Shown here in pieces: positions 10,033-21,072 of a stretch of DNA of 64,000 nt (the stretch's first letter is position 1; every line of letters begins with the position of its first letter). The stretch spans positions 783,593-847,592 of the forward strand of contig CAUYUJ010014771.1 in the NCBI GenBank assembly GCA_963575745.1, read 5' to 3'. This stretch comes from Prorocentrum cordatum. Taxonomy: Eukaryota; Sar; Dinophyceae; Prorocentrales; Prorocentraceae. The position numbers and the translations under genes are program-made. The notes beneath the pieces are model-generated. The model had not been told where the DNA came from, made no database searches, and saw only the letters and a program-made list of their open reading frames with translations.

Positions 10033-11188
10033 ATGGTGCCCTCGCCCGCGGTTCGTCGTGACCAGCAGCGCTCCAAGTGGTGCTGCCGATTCTGTACGGG
10101 ACGTGATGGCAAACCATTCGTCAATTACCCCGACAAGTTGGCCTGTCACAGCTGCTCAGTCTCCAAGAGTGCAGCTTTCTTGTCCAAGCCCGTGCCGAAG
10201 CAGCCTTCGACAAGCTTGGCCAGCCGCACCAAGAGCCAGAAGCCTGGGGCCATGGCCAAACAACTGCTCGCAATGGAGAAGCGTGTGGCTGGGCTCACAA
10301 CAGAGCTCAAGCAGGCACGTGCCCAGCCGTTGGCCCAGGATGTCGACGCAGGCGCTATGGAAGTCGAAGTGGTCACGGAGTCAAAGAAGCGAGCTGCTGA
10401 GCTAGATGGCCTCACCCACTCGCTCGCTAAAGTCCGTCCTGCCACGCCCGAGATCGACCTGGTCCTTCAACGGTACAGGGATGAGCGTGGGGCGCTCCGT
10501 GGTACTATCTTCCAGGCCAAGCCAGATGGTATCAAGCTCAAGGAAATTGGTCAGCGCATCACTAAGCTTGAGTGTCAGTTGCAGCGCTGACAGTCCTCCC
10601 AGGATGAGAAGCGTCAGAAGATCGCCGAGCTCCAGCAAGAACTCGAAGATCGTGAGAAGCAGATTCAAGCCTCGCGGAACACCCTCTGCGAGCTCCAGGC
10701 TGAGCGGACCAAGATCTGCGATGCCGTTGCCACCCTTGCACCCCCCACCTAAGCCCCCTGCCACTGGTGGTGCTGCTGATGATCGGTGGGGTCTCACGAA
10801 GATGGCCCAAGTCCTGGAGCAGATGGGCTTGGCAACTGGCCTGCAGGAGAAGGCGCAGGAAGTGGTGCAAGAGATCAAGGAGGAGGACGCCAAGATCCAG
10901 GAGGCCAAGCGCCTCCAAGCTGTGCAGGAGCAGCAAGAGCGCGATGCTCGGAAGGCTGCAGAGGAGGCTGCTGCCGCTCAGGCAGCCCAGCAGCGAGCTG
11001 CAGCAGCGGCCTCAGAAGACGAGGCGATCAACTCAGCTACGGCCGAGGAGCTGCGTGAGTACCTCAAGGCGTGCGGCATGGAGATGATGGCAGGTGGCTC
11101 TGATGATGATGCTGAGCTTCGCGCTGCTGTCAAGCGCATGCATGCCGCGCCCTCTTGGCAGGAGGCTAAGCGCCTCAAGGCGCAGTGA
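10033..11188 (+). pseudogene. LINE-B ORF1: zinc-ribbon and coiled-coil protein
   Basis: The likely start is the Met at 10033, 177 bases after the DinoSL. Residues ~17-40 carry WCCRFCTGRDGKPF followed by LACHSC, a CxxC...CxxC zinc ribbon. The rest is strongly helical and rich in Glu, Lys, Gln and Ala, a probable coiled coil for self-association. The frame is interrupted by TGA at 10588 and TAA at 10750. It then continues in another frame through QEVVQEIKEEDAKIQEAKRL to TGA at 11186. ORF1 proteins of LINEs bind element RNA. The last frame overlaps the ORF2 frame by about 95 bases. Confidence 0.75.
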
Positions 11189-11201
11189 GCTGGTCGACGT
11201 C

Positions 11202-12587
11202 ATGATGATGCCCTTTCCAGAAGCTAAGCCTGATGAGGGCCAACTCAGTGTTGCGGCAGCAGGGTTTGTGCCGAACTCCTCCTGCCATCTACCTGCCCCT
11301 GTGCTTGCTGCGCCAGACCTGACGCGCTGTCGTGAGCGGCCCTGCTCAGGCACCCACGCCGACTTTGATCGCCAAGGTGAGTTGTCGATTTCTCAGGTGT
11401 CAGTTGGGCTCTTGGGGCCGCCCCCGTATGCTCAGGGGAAAGGGCTTGCTGCGCGCGAGGCCCACCGCGGTGGGGTGGCCGATGCCCTCGCACATGATGC
11501 TGCACATGGCGGCCTGGTGAGGCGCTGCGACGCTCGCCCCGTCGCCCTCCCTGTAAGCCCGAGCGAGGCCCACCGCGGTGGGGTGGCCGATGCCCTCGCA
11601 CATGAAGGAGCGCTTGGCGGCCTGGTGAGGTGCTGTGGCGCTCGCCCCACCGCCCTCCCTGCGAGCCCGAGCGAGGCCCACCGCGGTGGGGTGGCCGATG
11701 CCCTCGCACATGAAGGAGCGCTTGGCGGCCTGGTGAGGTGCTGTGGCGCTCGCCCCACCGCCCTCCCTGCGAGCCCGAGCGAGGCCCACTGCGTTGGGGT
11801 GACCGACGCCCTCGCACATGGAGTTGCTGCAGGCGGCATGGAGAGGTGCTGCGACGCTCGCCCCATCGCCCTCCCTGTGGGGACGTGCGTGGCCCACCGC
11901 GGTGGGGTGGCCGATGCCCCCCCACGCGGTGGTGCTGGAGGCGGCCTGGAGAGGCGCTGCAATGCTCGCCCCATCGTCCTCCCTGTCAGCCCGAGCGAAG
12001 CCCACTATGGTGGGGTGGCCGAAGCCCTCGCACATGGAGTTACTGGAGTCGGCTCTCAGAGGTGCTGTGACGCTCGCCCAGATGCGGCTGGTGGCGTGCT
12101 CAACAACATGGATGGCGACGTCGGCCCCTTTGAGGAGCTCGACAGGCAGCTACGCGACCATGAGATGTTCGAGGAGCCAGATTCGTCGCCAACGCTACCC
12201 ACGGGGAGGTCGTCGCCAGCGGTGCTGGGCTCGGGGAACAGCCAGGTGCCAGCAGCAGGAGAGGGGCGACGTGCGGCAGTGCTTGCGGATCAACACGACG
12301 CGCCCAAGGTGGAGGCAGATCGTCGTGGTTTGCAAGTAATCACCGTGAATGCCAACTCCCACGGCTCGTTCACCAAGTGCCTCGCCACCTGTACGGCTGA
12401 TGTCGTCTTAGCTCAAGAGGTGCACGCTCATGGGCCCAAGTTGCACGAGGTGCAAGGCGATGCCCTCGACGTCGGCTGGAAAAAGGCCAGTGGATCGATG
12501 CGACCCCAACTGCTGAAGGTGGATCGGAGGGTGGTCTCGCTGTGCTCGCTCGTTCTTGCATCCAGGTCACCCAGGCACCCTTCCTAG
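11202..12587 (+). pseudogene. LINE-B ORF2, N-terminal part: repeats and start of endonuclease
   Basis: Open from an upstream Met at 11094; MMMPFPEAKPDEG at 11202 is a plausible start just after ORF1. It contains six in-frame 36-codon repeats (listed separately). The start of the EEP endonuclease follows: VITVNANSHGSF near 12335 and VVLAQEVHAH near 12402 (metal-binding Glu). The frame is lost near 12520, and the domain continues in the frame that follows from 12542. Confidence 0.75.
11457..12104 (+). repeat. Six in-frame 108-bp repeats in LINE-B ORF2
   Basis: Units start at 11457, 11565, 11673, 11781, 11889 and 11997, all exactly 108 bases apart, so 36 codons each. The core peptide is EAHRGGVADALAHxG...CCxARP. 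Units 2 and 3 are virtually identical; units 1, 4, 5 and 6 have diverged. The unit ends in Pro/Ser-rich LPASPS. Exact multiples of three and retained frame suggest that expansion took place while the ORF was translated. Confidence 0.95.
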
Positions 12588-13831
12588 AGCACGGCGTGAT
12601 CTATGCAGGCCGCATTGGAGCGGGCCTCGTCCATGCTGGCCAGCGTGGAGGCATCGTCATGATCTCGATCTACCTGTACACAGGAGAAGGTCGCACCCCG
12701 AGGGACCTAGCCCTGCTGTGGGAAGCGTGCAAATACGTGCGACGAGTGGCCGCTGCAGGTTACCCTTGGCTGACCGCAGGAGATTTCAACATGTCACCAT
12801 CGGAGCTGTTTGAGCACGACTGGCTACACGTGGTCCAAGGGCGGCGTTGTGCCCCTGATCATCCCACGTGCTTGGAAGCCACGCCAGGCACCTTGATTGA
12901 TTTCTTTACCTTACACAGCTCGCTAGTGGACGATGTGCCGTTCCAGGTCTCGGTGCAGAGTGATGCTACACTATGGCCGCACCAGCCTGTGCTGCTGTAC
13001 CTGCCCAGAGATAGGCTCCAGCTCGAGAAGAGAGAGCTCAAGCAGCCAAGGGGTTTCCCCAAAGTTGCGGCGCCTGGATGCGCGAGGTTCCCCATCGACT
13101 GGAACCCTTTCTTTGTCTGTCTGGAAGGTGCCGACGCGCTGGAGGACCTCACCCAGGCCTGGGATATACTGCTTGCTGGCATCGAAGCGGAGCTGGCCAA
13201 CCGTCGTGACCTGATCGGCATCGGACGGAAATATTACCTGGGCAGAGCTGGTGCACCTGAGCTTCGTGACAAGGCTGTGGCGTGGGCTCCTGCTCGGCGA
13301 CGTGCGCGGCATGGGCGCGCTACGACGGCGTGGGCGGTAGCGGCCAGGTGGGCCCAGCACCTCATGTCAGTCCAGACCGCCGTCGCCAACAGGATCGCCG
13401 AGGTAAACAACAACCCCTCAGAAGCCAAGCTCCAGCAACACGTCCGCACCATCGGGCGAATCATGCATGAGACGACTGTCTACCAGCAGCGGTTCCAGAA
13501 GCAGCAGCACCTACTTCGGCAGCTCGACGCTGAGGCGCAGGCATTCTTCCAAGCTGGCTTGCATCATTTTGGTAACCCCGGCTTCCAAAGCAAGCGCAGC
13601 GCATCATTGATGAAAGCCGTGCACGTACGGCCATTGCAGAGGCGCAGTGCACCCAGGCCTGGCAGGGCTGGGCCAGGAGCAGTTTCGACGGTGGTGCTGG
13701 ACGAGCGCATAGGTTCACGAAGGTGCGCAGCCCAGTCGAAGTGCCTCCTACCCACGACACGGGGCAGCCGTACGAACTTGCGGATCGGGAGCTCCAGCAG
13801 TGGACGAAGATCTGGCAGCATCATGGGCTAG
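12542..13831 (+). pseudogene. LINE-B ORF2: rest of endonuclease and linker
   Basis: Continues the EEP fold in a second frame: MISIYLYTGEGRTP, WLTAGDFNMSPSE (catalytic GDFN), GTLIDFFTLHSSLVDD and WPHQPVLLYL (the terminal His). All key EEP motifs are present if both frames are combined, from about 12331 to 13005. The rest, rich in charged residues, links the endonuclease to the RT. After about 13690 the frame stops making sense and the RT begins in another frame. Confidence 0.8.
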
Positions 13832-14394
13832 GTGAACCTGAGTTGCCGCCCGATGCGCAGAGCTGGCCCTTGCTGGAGCCCCCCACTGTTGATGAGCTGC
13901 GGAAGGTGTTCATGACTTTCCCCGAGAGGTCTGCTGTCGGCCAGACAGACCTCCACCCTCGACAGCTCATGCACTTGTCCGATCCAGCAGTGTTAGCTCT
14001 GTCGCTCATGTTCACAGCTTGCGACGACAAGCTGGGATGGCCACCTCAGAGGCTAGTCGCGCTCCTTGTTCGTCTGCCCAAACCCGATGGGGGCACCCGG
14101 CTTATTGGCTTGCTCAGTTCAATTATCAGAATATGGAGTAGAGTGATAAGGCCCATCTCTGCAGCTTGGACAACATCGCAGCGCAGCTCGCATTCATGGG
14201 GCACAGGGCCAGGTCGGAGCTCGTCAGCGCCAGCTTTCTCCCTCAGCCTGGGCAACGAGATCGCAGAGGCGCTGAGCCTCAAGACGGTGACACTCATGAT
14301 TGATGTGTGGAAGTGTTTCGAGTTGGTGTCGCCACGCATCCTTCTTCGTGAGGCCGTAGCGGTGGGATATTCGCCGAGGTTAACGTGGATGTAA
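13723..14394 (+). pseudogene. LINE-B reverse transcriptase, fingers and motif A
   Basis: RLPKPDGGTRLIGLLSSIIR near 14071 is the LPKxxGGxRPI block at the start of LINE RTs. VTLMIDVWKCFELV near 14287 is motif A with its Asp retained; Lys-Cys-Phe-Glu replaces the more common Lys-Ala-Phe-Asp. The frame ends at a TAA at 14392, and motif B continues in another frame. Confidence 0.82.
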
Positions 14395-14939
14395 TCCAAA
14401 GCTGCAGCCAACCCAGGACGCTCAGGGCGTATGGGAGTGAGTCTTCCTTGTTCACTTCGCACCAAGGTATTGTTGCGGGCTGTTCACGCGCCACCACGGT
14501 TTTAGAAGTTCTCATGTATCGTTATGTGAGAAGGCTGTCAGCGCTGTGCCCGACGGTAACGCCGCGACAGCTTGCAGATGAGTTAACACTTCGTTGGGCA
14601 GGTTTGGAGGGACACTGTGCTCTGGAAGTTGCCGAGGCCGCCGATGAGGTCACGGAGGCCCTCGAAGACTTGAAGCTCCCCGTGCAGATCAAGAAGTTAG
14701 GCTTGGTGGCTTCAGATGCGCACGCGACGAAGGTTGTGAGTCGTTTGGCGAAACGACGGCACATTCAACCCAAGAAATGGATGCGCAATCTTGGTCATGA
14801 GCTATCGTCAAGCCGAACTCGACGCTGTCAAGAGGCCGCCAGATTTGCAGGACTTTCTCAACGAGTACGGAGGCTACACATACTGAAAAAAAGGCCGTGG
14901 GTTGCCGCCGCATGGTCAGGATCCAAGCAGCGGGGTTGA
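14385..14939 (+). pseudogene. LINE-B reverse transcriptase, motifs B to D
   Basis: SSLFTSHQGIVAGCSRATTV is motif B (Gln-Gly plus Cys-Ser/Pro-type turn). RQLADELTLRW at 14565-14597 is motif C; the catalytic Asp-Asp reads Asp-Glu, which would cripple polymerisation. LPVQIKKLGLVASDAHATKV resembles motif D and the start of the thumb. The frame ends at TGA 14937. The following 100 bases carry a thumb-like LTPAVLHGAAVVGVAEHIL in a different frame. Confidence 0.8.
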
Positions 14940-15053
14940 CGCCTGCGGTGCTGCATGGAGCTGCTGTTGTTGGAGTTGCCGAACACATCCTTCGCCCCGT
15001 TTGAACTCTAAGCAGGTGTCCTTGCAGGGGTCAAGCCAGGAGCATCGCTTACC

Positions 15054-16250
15054 ATGGGGCTGTTGATGCAGCCGAATGCCAAGTATGACCCGGTTTTCAA
15101 GGCCACGACCGACGTGCTGTTTCTCTTCGCTACTTGGATATGGGAGGCCAGAGCACCTTTGAATGAGTTGCAGGTGGCCTGGCAGCACATGCACGATCAG
15201 ATGTCCCGAGCGGAGATTTGGGCCAAGGTCAAGGGACCTCTAGCGGCAGTCTGGATGTCGCTCCGACGTATTGGATGGTCCATGACCTCAGCCCACGAGA
15301 TCGTCACCGATTCCAGCACTTTCTTCTCGCTCCTCCAAGTTGCGCCGCGGGACTTTCGTGACCTCCCAGAGCAGGGGATCCACCGTTGGCAGCTCAGGAA
15401 GACACATGAGCACATCCCAGAGCCCCAGGACGAGCAGATCTGGCTCAAAGGTCTGCGAGCTTGCGTGGCAGGATCGAGAGCGGCGCGGCGGTCTGCGGAC
15501 CTCGGCGCCCTGCAGTGCCTGTGGACAGGCGCCATGTGGCCACGTGAAAAGAAATGGAGGTTCGGTTTTGTCAAAGAGCCTGATTGTCTTGCTTGTGGTG
15601 CGCCTCGCGAAACGCTTGGCCACAGATGGTATGATTGTCCGAAGTTGCTAGAGCTTCAAACTGTCAGAGCCAACATCGATCCTGAGCTTCAGGAATCCCC
15701 TGCGGGCAAGCGCCTGCTCAAGACGCGTGAGAGACTGCGCAAGGCGGCCATGGATATCCTCGGCCCCCCTGAGTTTGATAATGTTGCATACGCTTACGCG
15801 CTGCCGCTGCTCCCGCCCAGCTCTGAGAGGCCCGACAGAACTCCTGAGCAATGGTTTGAGTGGGGGGACCCCACCATCCCTTGGGCTGGAACGGTGTACA
15901 CGAATGAGGCTGGCCAGGGTATGCAGTTCTCTGAGGTGGCTAGGTGTGCGTGGGCGGTGGTGCAGTTGGGCCCTTCAGGCCGCCCATCCAAGGCCCGTTT
16001 TGGGAGCCTGCCAGGGATTCAGTCGGTGCCCCGTGCGGCGAGGTATGCAGCCCTGCAGGCCGCCAAAGCGTCTCCGAAGGTTGTGCGAATAGTGTCTGGC
16101 CATCTTTGCCTTGTCCAGGAAGGTCAGAGCTGGCGCGAGCGTGAGGCTATGGGCCCTGCTCGCCATGCTGGAATCTGGAGAGCGCTCCGAGGCGTGGTTG
16201 AGCGGCAGGCCAGGCCCCCTCCTAGTTTCGCCTGGACCCCTTTCTCATAA
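15054..16250 (+). pseudogene. LINE-B ORF2: connection, Cys-His finger, RNase H start
   Basis: A long intact frame. It includes CLACGAPRETLGHRWYDC near 15591, a CxxC...H...C finger common after LINE RTs. RNase H begins near 15890 with GTVYTNEAGQGMQFSEVA, where the usual first Asp of YTDGS is Asn. Further on, VPRAARYAALQAA and RIVSGHLCLVQ match the later RNase H blocks, but the catalytic Glu and second Asp are replaced (Arg, Gly). RNase H would remove element RNA after first-strand synthesis; here it is inactive by sequence. Confidence 0.75.
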
Positions 16251-17052
16251 GACGTTGGAGGCTGTTCTGGAGATGGGGGTGGGGGTCCATGCGTGGCTTG
16301 GCAACGCGTGGGCGGATTTCTTTGCTTCGGTTGCGTTACATGTTGTCTCTCATAGCACGTGCTTTCACAAGGCCTTAGAGATACGGCTCTCAGAAGCTAC
16401 TGCGAATGCTAAGTATGTATCCTGGGCTGGTGCGCAGATTTTGGGATCGGAGTTCTGGAACCCTTCCCAGCCTGAGCCTCGGGCCCCCAGGCCTCCTCCT
16501 GCGCCTCCGAGGGTTGCCCTGAACCCGCACCAGCTCATCCGATGCCGTGGAGGAGTGCGTTGCTTGAGCTGCAATCTCTCGGCTTTTACCACTGAGACTA
16601 GGCGTGCAATTGGGTGCCGACCTTGCCGCCCCACTCTGTTGAAACGGCAGCGTGCCGAAGCCCTCCTGCAGGCTGAGGGGGTCACTAGCCCCGCCCCTGC
16701 CCCTTCCTCTAGTGCCGTAGCCGCCACCCCCTCGCCCCCCTCTGGGGCCACTGGAGGAGGGGGAGGTGAAGGGGAGGGTGGCAGAGCCAGCAGCTGGAGC
16801 GAGGTGCGAGGCGCTGCGCGGAGCGCGCGCGCGACCGCCCCCCCTGCCACTGCCACCTCGCCGCTGGCCACGGGCGCGGCGGCTGCGGCTGCCGAGGCCC
16901 CTCCCCCGATGGGGCCAGGCCGCCCGAGCGCCTGCCGCGGCCGCTGCTTTCGTCGGGGATTGGGGTGGGCCGTGCGCGGGGGCTGGTGGTGGGGGGGATC
17001 GTTCGCGAGCAGAGATTCGAGGGTCAGGAGCTGCTCAGTCACCCGTCTTTGA
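16111..17052 (+). pseudogene. LINE-B ORF2: RNase H end and first C-terminal zinc finger
   Basis: Continues RNase H in a new frame. VGVHAWLGNAWADFFASVAL near 16275 matches the final GNxxAD block, with its Asp kept. Then follows a Pro-rich spacer and HQLIRCRGGVRCLSCNLSAF...GCRPCRP, a pair of CxxC knuckles. The last part (Gly/Ala/Arg-rich, after 16700) is GC-driven low complexity. Confidence 0.7.
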
Positions 17053-17263
17053 GAACGGGCATGAGCTCCTGACTTGTCCTCCTTATGTATATTGCAGGCG
17101 GTGTGGAGGGGTAGCTCGGAAACAGAGTCGCCTCTTGTCACAGCCGTGCACTGGCACTGTTCCTGCCCTGCACTTGTGCAGGACTCCTGCGGGGCGGGAG
17201 CGAGCGAGGCGACGGGACAACCTCGCGGCTGGGCTCCACCCCTCAGGGAAGCGCCTGGGCTAG
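17041..17263 (+). pseudogene. LINE-B ORF2: last zinc finger and C-terminus
   Basis: In a further frame the segment GHELLTCPPYVYCRRCGG, then a Cys about 17 residues on, resembles the H-x-L...YCxxCG...C finger found at the C-terminus of dinoflagellate LINE proteins. It stops at a TAG at 17261-17263, about 200 bases before the element ends. Confidence 0.6.
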
Positions 17264-17464
17264 GGTCGGGGCCGCTCGCTGGGGTTCCTGTGTTGCCCTA
17301 AGTGCTCGTGCAGGCCCGTTTTGGCTTTACCTTTGGCGGTCTGGGGACCGCTTCTGTGCTCTCTAGCCTCCTTGAGCCTCGAGAGCCCCCTGGCCTCAGT
17401 GGCCTTCTGGGCAGGGCTGTGTTCGTTTCACGCGTGATTCGGACGCTGTCCCTTCGGTAGTTCG

Positions 17465-17482
17465 ACACACACACACGCCGTT
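17465..17482 (+). repeat. Right target-site duplication of LINE-B
   Basis: ACACACACACACGCCGTT; compare the left copy at 9817-9834, with one mismatch. It directly follows the 3' end of LINE-B. Confidence 0.7.
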
Positions 17483-17838
17483 TCCTCTAGCGAGGTGTCG
17501 TCACCGTCGCGAAGTCCTGCATGGGCCACATAAGAGCAATACATGTACCACGGGACGTTTTGGACGGAAGGCGCGCGGGCGACCGCAGTCGGGCGCACAG
17601 CGAGCGAGTTGCACCCAGTGCCGTAGACGCAACGTGCAGGGGAGCTGCGCTGAGCACACCGTGGAAACGCACCCAGCGAGGGTGGGCGTAAGTCCAGACG
17701 GCAAGAGTGACCACGCGCTGCCAAAATTGCAAAGGCAGCTGCGCGCTGCCTGGCGTAGCGGCCGCGCGCGCAGCAGCGCGGCGGAGTTGGGCTAGGGTGA
17801 GCGGCGAGAGGGTGGTGCGGCGGCCGCGGTTATTACTC
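17483..17838. other. No gene seen
   Basis: GC-rich, apparently unique sequence. Minus-strand frames of 70-140 codons show no family features. Confidence 0.35.
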
Positions 17839-17895
17839 ACACGCGTACACACGCACACGCACACACACACACACATACACACACACACACGCACG
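17839..17895. repeat. (CA)n microsatellite
   Basis: CA repeat interrupted by CGTA, CG and TA dinucleotides. Confidence 0.92.
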
Positions 17896-18680
17896 AAAAA
17901 AGGCAAACCGAACAAGGGTGCATGGTTGACACGAGCTACCTTTTCGGAGTTTGGGGATCAGTCCGCTGCAGGACTGAACAGAGCTCACCTGGGTGTCATT
18001 TCCGGGCGTGCTGGCCTATCCGCGATGTGATCTCGACGCAGTATATGCTGTGCCGCGGCCGCTCTGGCGTGAAGCACTCTGGTGACCGCTTAGATTGCCA
18101 CCGCGATTGCCCACACGTAGTGTGATTTCTGCGGATATCATCGCACACGTCTCCTGGTGTCTGCTGAATTGTTCTGTCTGCCCGCGTTTCCGTCCCTTGT
18201 ATCGTGCCTCGTGTGCGCGCAGCCGGAGGCCATTTTGAGAACACACCGCATTGGCCTCACTGTCTTGCTGGGATGCCGCATCGCCTCTTTCTCCTCCTCC
18301 GACACAGAAACAAGATTGAAAAAAACCCCGGCCTTCCCTCTCGGGCGGGTGTTGAGGGGGGGTGACCTGCATGGGGGGTGAAGAAAAGGGTCCTTCAGGG
18401 CCCCTTTTGGACCCCTATTGGCGCCAAAAGGGCGGAGCGGCCCTTCAGGGTTCCTGTCTTCACCCCCGATTTCGGTGACCCTGCCCTCAACGCCTGCCCG
18501 ACCTCCGTCACGGCGGCGGCGCCCGAGGCGCCCGCGCCTCCGCCGCCGCGTCGCTCGTGGCGGGCGGCCTCGCCCTGGGCGCGCTGCAGCCGCCGGCGCC
18601 CGCCCGAGCGGCAGCGGCGGGGACGGAGGACGAGGGTCAAGCAGCGACGGGGCTTCCTGACTCGCCTATAGGCCCCAGAG
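17896..18680. other. No gene seen; GC-rich with CGG clusters
   Basis: Mixed sequence. Around 18500-18640 it is very rich in CGCC/GGCG, which keeps several frames open (Arg/Ala/Pro-rich peptides) without recognisable domains. Confidence 0.35.
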
Positions 18681-18797
18681 GAACATGTTGTGGTGTTGCG
18701 CGGGACGTTCTGCGAACATGTCTTGTTGAGACAGCTTTGTTTTAGTCCATCGGTTTTATGTTCTGAGAACATGTCTTTTTTTGCTCTAAGAACATGT
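18681..18797. repeat. Four GAACATGT boxes
   Basis: GAACATGT occurs at 18681, 18714, 18767 and 18790, each containing the palindrome ACATGT. Spacings are irregular (33, 53, 23). Function unknown. Confidence 0.6.
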
Positions 18798-18859
18798 CGT
18801 GGTAGGCCTATGGGAATGCCGGGACGGCCGATCCCTGCTCAAGAGGGACAGGTCCATTT

Positions 18860-19070
18860 CGACCCGATCGATCCGATTGTCGATTTTGGCCAGCCCGATC
18901 CGATTCGATTCCCGTATTCCGAAGATCCGATGCGGCGCGACGTTCCCATGGCGTTGTGGTGCATTTTTTGGCGCAGCCAGTCCGATTCGGTTTCGATTTC
19001 GTGCCGATGCAGCCCGATCCGATGCACATTACGATTTGATCCGATTTGCCGATTCGATGCTGACTGATCC
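18860..19070. repeat. Degenerate CGATCCGATT repeats
   Basis: Many copies of CCGATT/CGATCC/GATTCG in a 200-base stretch, giving Asp/Pro/Ile- or Ser/Arg-rich shadow frames. Confidence 0.55.
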
Positions 19071-19186
19071 TGCGGGATCGGGGGCGAGCAGCCCAAGGGG
19101 GAGCAAGTCAGAGGAGTGCGAGTCAACACATCGGTAGCTTCGCGGAATCAGAAACTACATAAAGATGAACTGTCGACGGTTCTCGC

Positions 19187-19289
19187 GGATTTCCTGGATC
19201 GGCGCTGGGCCCCCTTGGCTGCGCCTCTGGAGCCGCCCTTGGCGCACTCCGCGCGCCAGGGCAGGGGTTCCGCCGCAGATCCAACAAAG
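19187..19289 (-). repeat. Foldback element, copy 1 (inverse of 21073-21175)
   Basis: Begins GGATTTCCTGGATCGGCGCT and ends with GCAGATCCAACAAAG. It contains TGGCGCACTCCGCGCGCCA, which is the reverse complement of hairpin 1 of the copy at 21073-21175; the blocks appear in reverse order, so this is an inverted, more diverged copy. Confidence 0.65.
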
Positions 19290-21072
19290 CGGCCCTGACC
19301 GTCGACAGTCACTCTTTGTGCAGTTGGTTCTTCCTCTGTTAGTTGGCCTTCGGGGAGGAGAGCGTCCGGTGTGGGGGGGGGGGGGGGGCAGACTGGCACA
19401 GCGCCCCAGCCAGGCCCGATACCAGGGACGACCGCTCCAGCATTCAGGCTTCCTGAAGCCTGCGGACAGAAAGCCCCTGGCCCAAGCCGCGGGAGCAACT
19501 CGCTCTGCCACCAAAGTCGTGAAGCAGGGCCAGAACGAGGAGGAAAGGGGAGGAGGAGGGGGAGGAGGAGAACGATGAACAGGAGGAGGGTCAGGAGGGA
19601 GAAATATACATAGGTACAAATAATCGTCGCCTTCGGCGCATCGCGTCACCTTCGGCGCATCTCGCTTTTGTCAGAAGACGTCGCCGGAGGTAAAATGGCG
19701 ACCGGTCCGCCAGCGGAAGGTCGGCGGAAGGCGACAGAAGCGCAAGTGAGACGCAATGTTTGTTGAATTCCAGATTTACAGAGCTGGCCACGCTCCATGC
19801 TGCAGTGGTGGAGCCATTGGAGCAGCCATTGACAGGGATGGGACAGCGCGACATTGCCATCAAAGCAAATCAACCACTTTAGTATCATTCGCCCCTATGG
19901 CTTAGGAGCACACGAGAACATCCTTCCCAACGCTCGAATCTGCGTCCCCTACTGATCTTCCGTGCCATCCATTGAATCCAGCACGGGTTGATGTCGTTGG
20001 AGAGATCTGGAGAGGTGATCGTTTGCTCTCTGCGTTTGCGTTTGGCGCCATCGGCGGTGTACCGAGGCGATCGCCGAGAATTCGTTCGCCAGCTTGCTCG
20101 GCGGCGCCGTCACGGAGTCGTTGCCACAGACGGACTGGTGTTGTTTTTGAGGCGGTGGTGACAAACACCTTCTCAGTGGGAGGTTACAGGCTGGGAGCAA
20201 TGGCGTGCCGATGGTTGAAATAGCGAAGCAAAATGACCGATTCGGGGCCCGCGTGCCCAGAGCTTGAATCGGAGCCTTCGTTGGCCACCCCGCTCCCACG
20301 GCCTCCGCGCGAGTGCCCGCTTCACCGCACCGTGCGCACTGCTGCGAAGCAGTTTCCGCAGCCAAGTTCATCTGTTCTGGGATGGGGCCGGAGAGCTGCG
20401 AGGCGTTGATGTGCCACCTTCAACTCGTATGTGTTTTAAGTTTTTGTTTCGATTCAGACGTTGTACATCCCATGTGTCTTTCGATCCTGAAGTCGCGATC
20501 TGCGTCATGGGCGCATCCGACTTGCACAATAATGAGGATGTCCAGAGCGAAACAGGCATAACAATTACGGACGACGCAATAGTCGGTTTGAGCTTTACTC
20601 TTTCGTGATTCGTTAATGATTATACTTTTTGTGGGAAGTCCCCCGTGGCAGCAGCATGTTTTAGCAAGTTGCGTGGAAGTTCCTCCCATCCCAGCTGTCT
20701 TTCTAATTAGATGTCGCGTGGTGAATTTCAACTGGCATGTGTTGAGCATCATGGGATGCAGCCGGGGGAGAGGCACGACCGTTGTACCGTTGGCTTACTG
20801 AGTGTTAAGAGATTTTCCCTCGTAGTATTCGTCGTAGCCGTCCTCCTCGTGTTCCTTCTCCTGCTCTTCCTACGCCTCCTCCTGCTTATTTAGCCTCCTG
20901 CTAGCCCCGTCCTCCCAAATCGTCCTTTCGTCCTCCTCCCCCTCGTTCTTCACCTTCTGCCCATCCTGGGCCATCCAATGCTCCTCTGTCCAGCACCCGT
21001 GCGGCGAAGGGCCCTGCACCATTCTTCGGTGAACAAACATGACATAAGCATAAAAATCCGGAGGGCCGCGCT
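19290..21072. other. No gene seen
   Basis: Holds a run of G at 19373-19388, GGA-rich sequence at 19540-19580, two nearby copies of CGTCRCCTTCGGCGCATC near 19626 and 19646, and a pyrimidine-rich stretch at 20815-20890. Frames of 60-160 codons show no known family. Confidence 0.4.

Larger units (their letters stand above)
9835..17464 (+). mobile_element. LINE-B: full-length non-LTR retrotransposon with 5' DinoSL
   Basis: A 7.6-kb element bounded by an ~18-bp target-site duplication. It starts exactly with the dinoflagellate spliced leader, followed by ORF1 (zinc ribbon, coiled coil) and a large ORF2 (tandem repeats, EEP endonuclease, reverse transcriptase, Cys-His finger, RNase H, C-terminal zinc fingers). 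There is no poly(A) tail; the 3' end is TTCGGTAGTTCG. Frameshifts and lost catalytic residues show it is no longer active. It is the clearest insertion of its class in the window. Confidence 0.88.

Noticed and set aside
9860-10405. ORF starting at the first ATG after the DinoSL
   Set aside because: Its frame shows no zinc-ribbon or coiled-coil signature; the ORF1 features lie in the frame of Met 10033.
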